Positions 1 through 6,677 of a stretch of DNA of 64,000 bases are shown in pieces. The DNA is from Flavobacteriales bacterium. Its GTDB lineage: Bacteria > Bacteroidota > Bacteroidia > Flavobacteriales_F > PHOS-HE28. Position 1 is the first letter of the stretch. Every line of letters begins with the position of its first letter. Under the pieces are notes generated by a model. It did not search any database. It saw nothing but the letters and a program-made list of their open reading frames with translations, and was not told the origin of the DNA. A program made the translations under genes and the position numbers. The stretch spans positions 1-64,000 of the forward strand of contig JADKAN010000001.1 in NCBI GenBank assembly GCA_016719225.1, given 5' to 3'.

Positions 1-240
1 TGATGGGCGACTTGGATGCTTTGCACACGACTTGGATCCAAGTGATGGGCGACTTGGATCCGCTTTGCACACGACTTGGATCCAAGTGATGGGCGACTTG
101 GATCCGCTTTGCACACGACTTGGATCCAAGTGATGGGCGACTTGGATCCGCTTTGTGCACGACTTGGATCCAAGTGATGGGCGACTTGGATCCGCTTTGT
201 ACACGACTTGGATCCAAGTGATGGACGACTTGGATCCAAG
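1..240. repeat. 44-bp tandem repeat array with GATC palindromes
   Basis: About 5.5 contiguous copies of a 44-bp unit, starting near 1 (42 bp, 2-bp deletion), 43, 87, 131 and 175, with a 22-bp half unit at 219. Each unit is two related 22-bp halves carrying CGACTTGGATCC; one half continues to AAG, which makes the perfect 12-bp palindrome CTTGGATCCAAG. Unit-to-unit differences are mostly single bases (GCACAC/GTGCAC/GTACAC). There are no variable spacers, so this is not CRISPR. The array touches the window edge and may extend further left. It lies about 360 bp upstream of the FnIII gene at 599; a similar array lies upstream of that gene's paralogue near 47.3 kb. Confidence 0.95.
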
Positions 241-598
241 AAATGCACATGAAGGAAGCACGTGATACAGGTACAGCGCCGATAGCGGGAGGGTGTGGAA
301 CGACCCCTTCGGGAGCCGGGCCAGGACGGTGGAAGCCCGGACCCAGCCCCCGATTATCCGGCCCCCGGTGGTCGGCAAGAAAAATACCAAAATGGCAAGC
401 CCATGCTGCACAGCAGCGCCGGACGCGGAATTCCGCTTACACCGCAGTTGCCAGCTTGGTAAGTGCGGAACTTCTTGAAAAACAGCGCCGTTGCAAGCCC
501 TGTCAACAAAAACCAATGACACAAGCAACAAACACTTCCAACAAACACGGACGACCACACGAACAACAACAACCAACAAACAAACAAACACCAACAAA
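241..598 (+). other. Non-coding leader between array and FnIII gene
   Basis: No convincing gene is seen; short ORFs here have unnatural composition. The last 80 bases (about 520-598) are almost purely A and C on the + strand (CAACAAACA, ACAACAACAACC, CAAACAAACA), an unstructured leader directly before the ATG at 599. Such A/C-rich leaders take the place of Shine-Dalgarno sites in many Bacteroidota mRNAs, so this probably is the 5' UTR. I could not place a -7/-33 promoter with confidence. Confidence 0.5.
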
Positions 599-1221
599 AT
601 GAAACTAAACTCAAACTGGCCCTTAGCAGCCTCAACGCCGTTGCGGTCCTCGTACTGCTCTATCGGGTTATCCAGAACCTCACCGGCAACCTCAACTTCA
701 GCACACCGAAAGTGCCGCTGGCGGACATGACCAACATGGCGGAAAAACTGCAGACCGCCATCTCCGACGCTAACGAAGGCAGCAAGTTGAGCCGTGCCCA
801 CCGCGACAACATGATGCAGCAAGCCAAAGTGATGCTCTCCACCCAAGCCACCTACGTCACCCTGGAGTCCGCCGGGGATGCTGAAAAGCTGATCAGCAGT
901 GGCTTTGAACTGGCCAAGATCCCTTCACCCATCGCCGTTCCCGATATCCCCCAAGGGGTGATAGCACGCACGGGCAGCGAACAGGGCGAGATCAGCCTCC
1001 AGTTCAAGCACAGCATCGGCGCGCACAACTACGGCATGTACAAGAGCGAACAGGACCCGAGCCTCGGTAATGCTACATGGGTGCTGGTGGGCAACACCAC
1101 CCGTGCACGCAACGTGATCAGCGGCTTGGAGTCCTATAAGCCGTACTGGTTCCGCGTGGTGGCCATCGGCGTAAGCGGCACCAGCCTGATGAGCAACGCC
1201 AGCCAAGCCGTCGCTGCCTAA
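599..1221 (+). CDS. FnIII-domain protein with N-terminal hydrophobic helix (frameshifted start)
   Basis: Function unknown. The frame ending at 1221 has no usable start before GTG 712, yet it stays open to about 601 and encodes a hydrophobic segment (LSSLNAVAVLVLLYRVIQNL). The ATG at 599 is one base out of that frame. Adding one A in the run at 602-604 gives M-K-T-K-L-K-L-A and a protein of about 207 residues, the same length as the paralogue at 48321-48944. Layout: hydrophobic helix near residues 7-25, helical middle (motif SGFEL in both copies), C-terminal FnIII-like beta domain with YKPYWFRVVA. The two paralogues align along their whole length. A strong terminator follows at 1244-1276, so this is a single-gene unit. 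The indel may be a sequencing error or real inactivation. Small helical-plus-FnIII proteins of this type are common in Bacteroidota without a known role. Confidence 0.75.
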
Positions 1222-1243
1222 GGAACCGGTCGTCCTGAAGCGG

Positions 1244-1276
1244 AAAAGCCCCGGTCGTTCGACCGGGGCTTTTTGC
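1244..1276 (+). terminator. Intrinsic terminator after FnIII gene
   Basis: A 10-bp GC-rich stem (AGCCCCGGTC / GACCGGGGCT) with a GTTC loop is followed by TTTTT. It lies 23 bases past the stop at 1221. The same stem style recurs after the paralogous gene at 48996-49027. Confidence 0.9.
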
Positions 1277-1564
1277 GTTTTAATAGGAGTATGTTGCGCG
1301 CGGTCCACCGGATACCTCGGTTCCGCTTCTTCGCCTTTCGTGCAGCAAATGGTACAGCACCGCGACCTATACCAATTCTGTAGCCTGAGCATGGAAGCTC
1401 GCTTGGAAATAGTTCTGCCGCAGGGTCCTCTGTTTCACGGAGATGCACTAAAAGAGCCCGGCCAGTGGTTCAGGGTTAATGACACGGGCTTGGAAGCTCG
1501 CGCCAAATTAAGGCCGTTGTCTTTGAGCGCAGTCGCCGTTGAGGTATCGCGCTAGTCCATTCAT
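1277..1564. other. Gene-poor stretch
   Basis: About 290 bases without a supportable gene. The only notable feature is an 11-bp direct repeat, TGGAAGCTCGC, near 1392 and 1490. A 71-codon ORF here has no recognisable protein character. Confidence 0.4.
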
Positions 1565-3208
1565 TTACTTGGGTCTTTCCAAGGGCATATGATCCATGAA
1601 TACACCCTCGGCAACCTTGAACATCCCGGCATGAGGCCCACCCCGCACCGTTCCACCTATGGGTGTCACTTTATCCAGATCATAGCCATAGACCTCCCAA
1701 TCCGCTGGCCAGCGAAAGATCTTGCGGTCCTTTAACTGGTTGGCCGCCTTTGCGGAAATGGGTTCCTGATCACTTTTTAACCAAGCGGGGCCTGGCGCTT
1801 GGGAAAAACGGCCTTGGCCATAGTTCGTTCTTGGTTTTGCCACGAGCTGATAATCCAAGGTACCGCTATGTGAACCGGAGTTCAATTCCACTAGGTCAAA
1901 GCCGGTGCTGGATCGGTTCACCACGGCAACGCCATTAAATTCCAATAGGTCCACAGGGGTGCAAAAAACCCGAAGTGGATTTTCCTCGTTCACGAAGATG
2001 ATGTCCGAAAGGATCGGGTCCAACGCAACATGGGCATGGCCATTGATCATTAGAACACTGCCGTAATCCTGATACCAATATTCTGGTGATTCCGGGCAGG
2101 TCAAGGTTATTCGTCCATGGTCCGCCGTGGGGATTATCTCGGATACGGTACCAGTGCCGGTTATTTTGTTCGTGGTAAGGCCCCCGTTCGTCGTTCCGCC
2201 CACATAGGCATAACCATAGAAGGTGGAACCGGTGTAATTCGAGGCATCGAAATAACCTCCGACATTCAACGGTGCATTCGAGGCGGCATAGCCTTGCACA
2301 CCAATTGCATCTTCCTTTTGTGACACGGAAGTACCGTCCACGCCAATGGCAAACCCCGGGTTCCCGTTGATCGTTCCTCTGTTCAGGAAGCCTCGCATGG
2401 CCATTTGATTTCCTCCCAAACCGATGTTATTGATGTTCAATTGAGAATAGAGCCCTGGAGGATTAAAACCTGCCGTGGAATTCTCCACCAAGTTGTAGCT
2501 GGCCATCCACACGGTACTGTAATTGACCTGTGCCGCAACAGTTGCAGTTCCAGTACTTTGCGCAAATACGGACGTATAGCTCGCTGCGGGGTTCGACGCG
2601 TATACGCCAGCACCGAAAAGAACCTGAGGTGAACCCACGCCAATAGTGAAATTCGTCTCACGTCCCAAATAACCACCAACGTTCGCGCTATACCCATAGA
2701 TCGCATCGCCCGCCCCACTGTTCACCTCCAACTGAGCTAATGTCGGGCTTACCCCGATGCCCACCTTTCCGCCTGCGATAATGCGCATACGTTCAAGGTT
2801 CGTTGTTTTGAAGATCAGGTCCGCCGCATTAATTGAACCCAAGAAGTTACTCGTGGTCACCCCGTTATTTCCAGCAGTGCTCCAACCCTTCACCCCGTTG
2901 AGGATGGGCTGCCAAGAAGTTGTCGCGGTTTCATAGTAGTAGAAACCCGGGGTCACATTTGTGGGCGCAGCACCGGCAGTGGCCGTGTTGTACACCAACA
3001 ACGAGTTGGCCATGGCACCGGTTATGGGTCCTACCGCATCGGTGGCCGTTAACGCAACCCGCGGCACCAACATTCCCTTATTGGCGTTTTCCACGTCCAA
3101 CATGGCACTTGCTGCCGGAGCGAGCCCGGTAAGGTTAATGCCGATATTCTGCGCTTGTGCTGTGGTAGCACACAGAAAAAGAAGGACTGCAGGGGTGGAA
3201 AAACGCAT
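1565..3208 (-). CDS. Secreted tail-fibre-like surface protein
   Basis: A predicted extracellular protein of 547 residues. I chose the ATG at 3208 because it gives a clean signal peptide (MRFSTPAVLLFLCATTAQAQ); an upstream in-frame start would put 21 polar residues before it. Residues about 20-110 carry the Bacteroidota surface-protein opening (ASAMLDVENANKGMLVPRV, then YNTAT and FYYYE), followed by Gly/Asn/Ser/Thr-rich beta-repeat sequence resembling phage tail-fibre or autotransporter stalks. The last 170 residues are more globular (ITLTCPESPEYWYQDYG). No T9SS domain of either type is obvious at the C-terminus, so the export route is unclear. The gene is divergent from glcD. Specific function unknown. 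Confidence 0.75.
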   Translation of the reverse strand: MRFSTPAVLLFLCATTAQAQNIGINLTGLAPAASAMLDVENANKGMLVPRVALTATDAVGPITGAMANSLLVYNTATAGAAPTNVTPGFYYYETATTSWQPILNGVKGWSTAGNNGVTTSNFLGSINAADLIFKTTNLERMRIIAGGKVGIGVSPTLAQLEVNSGAGDAIYGYSANVGGYLGRETNFTIGVGSPQVLFGAGVYASNPAASYTSVFAQSTGTATVAAQVNYSTVWMASYNLVENSTAGFNPPGLYSQLNINNIGLGGNQMAMRGFLNRGTINGNPGFAIGVDGTSVSQKEDAIGVQGYAASNAPLNVGGYFDASNYTGSTFYGYAYVGGTTNGGLTTNKITGTGTVSEIIPTADHGRITLTCPESPEYWYQDYGSVLMINGHAHVALDPILSDIIFVNEENPLRVFCTPVDLLEFNGVAVVNRSSTGFDLVELNSGSHSGTLDYQLVAKPRTNYGQGRFSQAPGPAWLKSDQEPISAKAANQLKDRKIFRWPADWEVYGYDLDKVTPIGGTVRGGPHAGMFKVAEGVFMDHMPLERPK

Positions 3209-3434
3209 TGGGTATCGGGGTTGGTGGGGGCTGGAACTGCGAAAGGTAGTGGAATTAACGCCGAAGGACAAAGCGCGGGTTTTAGCGCCATTGTTTTTGT
3301 GCTCAAAGGCTGATAAGAAATGACGCTCCGGAATTTTTATCGGGTCCTTAATTCACAAGACGCGCTCCGTAGCAAGAAGGGATGTCCGGGGCAGGTTAAA
3401 AAGATCAATGCATTCCGTGCGTCATCTTTGCAAC

Positions 3435-4850
3435 ATGCCCGGAACCGCTGCCCTATCTACGCTTCCACACGGCTTTGTGGATGCCCTGCGCGCATTGCCC
3501 GGCGCGTTGCCTGTATTCACCTCCCCGGAGGAGCTGGACCGCTTCGGCCACGACGAGACCGAGGACCTGCGCTTTCCCCCGCAAGTTGTGGTGCAACCGC
3601 GCACCACCGAGCAAGTGGCGGCCATCGTGGCACTCTGCGCGGCGCACGCGGTGCCCATCACCCCCATGGGTGCCCACACCGGCCTGAGCGGCGGTGCATT
3701 GGCCGTGCACGGTGGCGTGGGCCTCTCCATGGCGAAGATGAACGCCATCGTCAACATCGATGAGCGCAACCAGCAGGTCACCGTGGAGCCGGGCGTCATC
3801 ACGCAAGTATTGCAGGAAGCCGTTGCGGCCAAAGGACTGTACTACGCCCCCGACCCCAGCAGCCGCGGCAGCTGCACCATCGGCGGCAACCTGGCGGAGA
3901 ACGCCGGCGGCCCAAGGGCGGTGAAGTATGGCGTAACGCGGGATTTCGTCCTGAACCTGCAAGTGGTATTGCCCAGCGGCGAGGTGATCTGGACCGGCGC
4001 GAACACCCTGAAGAACAGCACCGGCTACGACCTTACGCGGCTCATCGTGGGCAGTGAAGGCACGCTGGGCATCATCACCAAGGCCGTGCTGCGGCTGGTG
4101 CCCCTGCCGAAGGAGACCCGCCTGATGCTGGTGCCCTTCCCCGATGCGCACAAGGCTTGCGAAGCGGTGAGCGCCGTGTTCCGCGCGGGCATCACGCCCA
4201 GTGCGCTGGAATTCATGGAGCGCGATGCCATCGACTGGACGCTCCGTTTCGTGGAAGGTGTGAACATCGCCATCGCCGAGGACACCGCAGCGCACCTGCT
4301 GATCGAGGTGGACGGTAACCATGGTGATGTACTGATGCGCGAATGCGAGACCATCCTCGGCGTGATGGAACAGTTCGGCTGCCAGGACGTGCTCTTCGCG
4401 GAAACAAGCGCGGAGAAGGATGCCCTGTGGATGATGCGCCGCCGCGTGGGCGAGGCCGTGAAGAGCAACAGCGTGTACAAGGAGGAGGATACCGTGGTGC
4501 CGCGTTACGAACTGCCGAACCTGTTGGCGAAGGTGAAGGAGGTAGGAGCGAAGTACGGCTTCAAGAGCGTGTGCTACGGCCATGCCGGCGATGGCAACCT
4601 GCACGTCAACATCATCAAGGGCGATATGCCCGATGAAGCCTGGAGAAAGGACCTGCCGACCGCCATCCGCGAGATCTTCCAATACACCGTTTCCGTGGGC
4701 GGAACGCTGAGCGGAGAGCACGGCATCGGCCTGGTGCAACGGCCCTATATGGACATCGCCTTCGATCCGGTGCAACTGGACCTGATGCGCGGTATCAAGG
4801 CGTTGTTCGATCCCTTGGGGATCATGAACCCGGGGAAGGTCCTGCCTTGA
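3435..4850 (+). CDS. glcD: FAD-linked oxidase, glycolate/D-lactate dehydrogenase type (GlcD)
   Basis: A flavoprotein of 471 residues that oxidises a 2-hydroxy acid (glycolate or D-lactate class) to the keto acid. Residues about 45-225 form the PCMH-type FAD-binding domain, with GAHTGLSGGALAV and GSEGTLGIIT contacting FAD. The C-terminal FAD-oxidase domain carries CYGHAGDGNLHVN and SGEHGIG, whose histidines are typical of the active site. The ATG at 3435 (MPGTAAL) is preferred over 3408 because family members start close to this point. No GlcE or GlcF subunit is adjacent, so it may be a stand-alone D-lactate dehydrogenase-like enzyme; the exact substrate cannot be read from sequence. Confidence 0.88.
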   Translation: MPGTAALSTLPHGFVDALRALPGALPVFTSPEELDRFGHDETEDLRFPPQVVVQPRTTEQVAAIVALCAAHAVPITPMGAHTGLSGGALAVHGGVGLSMAKMNAIVNIDERNQQVTVEPGVITQVLQEAVAAKGLYYAPDPSSRGSCTIGGNLAENAGGPRAVKYGVTRDFVLNLQVVLPSGEVIWTGANTLKNSTGYDLTRLIVGSEGTLGIITKAVLRLVPLPKETRLMLVPFPDAHKACEAVSAVFRAGITPSALEFMERDAIDWTLRFVEGVNIAIAEDTAAHLLIEVDGNHGDVLMRECETILGVMEQFGCQDVLFAETSAEKDALWMMRRRVGEAVKSNSVYKEEDTVVPRYELPNLLAKVKEVGAKYGFKSVCYGHAGDGNLHVNIIKGDMPDEAWRKDLPTAIREIFQYTVSVGGTLSGEHGIGLVQRPYMDIAFDPVQLDLMRGIKALFDPLGIMNPGKVLP

Positions 4851-4856
4851 GCGATA

Positions 4857-5070
4857 CGGTTACGTGTTACGTGTTGTCCTGTTACGCGTTATGTGTTGCG
4901 TGTTACGCGTCGCGGGCATACCCACCGGCGGTTGTCACCCCGGCTCTTACGCCGGGGTCGCACATGGCCGCACACACAGCCGATCAGTTGGCCGCCCACC
5001 AAGCTGCGCATACAACTTGACTTGATAGTGTTACTCGTTACTTGTTACGCGTTACGCGTTCGCCCGCCCG
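4857..5070. repeat. Degenerate short repeats (GTTACGCGTT type) in intergenic DNA
   Basis: The 230-base gap between glcD and the MORN-like gene has two clusters of imperfect short repeats related to GTTACGTGTTACGTGTT: about 4857-4912 and 5028-5066. Between them is a stretch with CCGGCGGTTGTCACCCCGGC and a possible small hairpin. No coding sequence is supportable. The two genes are convergent, so this is a 3'-3' gap, where palindromic or slippage-prone repeats often gather. Confidence 0.6.
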
Positions 5071-5080
5071 CGGAAGACGT

Positions 5081-5719
5081 TCACTTCTCCTTCGGCTCAT
5101 ACACCGTAATACCGGCCCGGCTGCCGTCCGGTGCCCACTTCACCCACGGGCCGATGCGGTCCCCATTGATGTAAAGGCCGCAATTGGCCGGCTTGCCGTT
5201 GCCGTAGGTCCAATGCCAGTAGCCGGAACGCTTTCCATTGGTGAAGCTGCCCGTGGTGCGCCCTGTGGCGTTCGGATCGCTCTTGTACCACTCCATGTAC
5301 GCGCCATCCGCAACGCCTGCTTTGTATTCCGTGTATTGCCGCGGTGTGCCATCGCTGAAGAAACGGTACAGCGGCCCGTCCGGCTCGCCGTTCTGGAATT
5401 GCTCCATGCGCAGCAGTTGGCCGTTGGGCGCCCAATAGGCTTGCCAACCGTGCTTTTTGCCCATGTTGAAATGCAGGATGGACAACGTGTCGCCACTTCC
5501 ATCCACCGTGGTCCAATCGCCGTTGCGGCTGTCCGCACGGTAATGGCCTTCTGTGCGCAAGGAGCCATCAGCGTTCAGGAACTGCACTTTGCCCTCCTTC
5601 TTCCCCGCGACGCGTTCCAAGCGTGCGCGTACGCGGCCACTGGCATCCTTCACGGTCTGCGGGTCGCTCGGTGGCGCGCAGGCCATGGCTAAAAAAGGGA
5701 TCAGCAAGAGGAGTTTCAT
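5081..5719 (-). CDS. MORN-like (YwqK-type) repeat lipoprotein
   Basis: A lipoprotein of 212 residues. Residues 1-14 form a type II signal peptide with lipobox LAMAC (Cys14). The rest is a series of MORN-variant repeats of 20-25 residues (LNADGSLRTEGHYRADS, GKKHGWQAYW, NGEPDGPLYRFFSDGT, NGKRSGYWHWTYGNGKPANCGLY). This pattern is annotated in databases as the YwqK family; in Bacteroidota such proteins are usually solitary envelope proteins, so I do not infer an antitoxin role. The start overlaps the stop of the upstream CPBP gene by 4 bases (ATGA), implying translational coupling. Confidence 0.82.
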   Translation of the reverse strand: MKLLLLIPFLAMACAPPSDPQTVKDASGRVRARLERVAGKKEGKVQFLNADGSLRTEGHYRADSRNGDWTTVDGSGDTLSILHFNMGKKHGWQAYWAPNGQLLRMEQFQNGEPDGPLYRFFSDGTPRQYTEYKAGVADGAYMEWYKSDPNATGRTTGSFTNGKRSGYWHWTYGNGKPANCGLYINGDRIGPWVKWAPDGSRAGITVYEPKEK

Positions 5720-6645
5720 CCGAGTTTGAGAACGGAAGGCATCTTCGGGTCAAAGATCAACAGCAACCCGCCCACGGCGCACATGCCGAGCACGGCGGAT
5801 AGCCCAACGCCGCCACCCAACAGCTCCGTTCCTCCTTGTGTGAACAGCACCGTGATGCCCGCTGCAGCGTTCACCGTGCCGTGCAACAGTCCGGCGCTCC
5901 ATACGCAGCGGCTGCGGTAGCGCACCCAGGCCATGGGCAAGGCCAAGGCCGTGGTGAACAGGCACATGAAGGCGATGCCGGACCAAGGATGCTCGGGATA
6001 ATTATGTCCGTGGTGGATCAACGGCGCGTGCCACAGGCCCCACACCAGGCCTGTGAAAAGCACTTGGGCCACCAGTCCGCTACGTTGGGTGGTATGGAAG
6101 AGCATGCCCCGCCAACCGAGTTCTTCCCCCATGGCGAAGACGAAATTCACCGTGCACCCGAAAAGTGCGCTCGCCACCAGCATCAACAGCAACAAGAGCA
6201 CTCCACCGATCGGTAGGTCCCGCAGCATCGCTGCGCGGCTGTCCACGGCCTCGGGAGTGATCCCCGTGCCTTGCAGTTTGTCGCGCAGCACGTTCACCAG
6301 CATGTCCTTGGAAACCTCCGTGTGGCCGAAGCCCGCCAAGTGCATCACGTCGCCCAACAGCCAATTGAAGCCGATGGCCAGCACGGGCATGGCCAAGCCG
6401 ATCAGCACCGCGATGCCCATCCATTTCCACCGGATGCCCTTCCGCACCACGCCGAGATCCTTCCAAGAGAGGCCGAAGGGCTTGCGCAGCAAAAGCGCTG
6501 CGGCTGCAGGCCCGAGCATGAAGATCGCGGAGGACAGGGTCCATCCCAAAGGGCTCGTCACACCGATCGCCCACCGTGACACCGCGAACACGGACCAACT
6601 GATGCCGAAGGCCAACAGCAGGAAAAGCGCGGTGCGGTTCTTCAT
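5716..6645 (-). CDS. CPBP-family intramembrane metalloprotease
   Basis: An integral membrane protein of 309 residues of the CAAX protease/bacteriocin-processing (ABI, CPBP) family. The motifs are in order: GEELGWRG (Glu174-Glu175, Arg179), GLWHAPL (His206) and HGTVNAA (His255, Asn259). Several hydrophobic helices surround them, beginning with residues 6-24. I start at the ATG at 6645 (MKNRTALFLLL); the upstream extension is Arg/Cys-rich and overlaps the end of the next gene. Substrate unknown; members process prenylated or peptide substrates in the membrane or act in self-immunity. It is coupled by ATGA to the downstream MORN-like lipoprotein, which suggests a common envelope role. Confidence 0.88.
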   Translation of the reverse strand: MKNRTALFLLLAFGISWSVFAVSRWAIGVTSPLGWTLSSAIFMLGPAAAALLLRKPFGLSWKDLGVVRKGIRWKWMGIAVLIGLAMPVLAIGFNWLLGDVMHLAGFGHTEVSKDMLVNVLRDKLQGTGITPEAVDSRAAMLRDLPIGGVLLLLLMLVASALFGCTVNFVFAMGEELGWRGMLFHTTQRSGLVAQVLFTGLVWGLWHAPLIHHGHNYPEHPWSGIAFMCLFTTALALPMAWVRYRSRCVWSAGLLHGTVNAAAGITVLFTQGGTELLGGGVGLSAVLGMCAVGGLLLIFDPKMPSVLKLG

Positions 6646-6677
6646 GGCGGGAAGGTAGTTCCCGCCGGTAAATGCGA

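Noticed and set aside
1..240. CRISPR array
   Set aside because: Units are contiguous with a fixed 44-bp period and no variable spacers; no cas genes are in the window. The same holds for 47296-47720.
243..602. 119-codon ORF in the FnIII leader
   Set aside because: Its C-terminal part is only the translated A/C-rich leader (Gln/Thr/Asn runs) and the rest has no protein-like features.
1340..1555. 71-codon ORF downstream of the first FnIII gene
   Set aside because: No family likeness, no plausible upstream signal, and the region looks like ordinary intergenic DNA.
3453..4775. 440-codon minus-strand ORF opposite glcD
   Set aside because: Shadow frame of a strongly conserved FAD oxidase; composition rich in His and Arg with no recognisable motif. 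Long antisense ORFs at 7239-8720 and 11647-13083 were rejected for the same reason.
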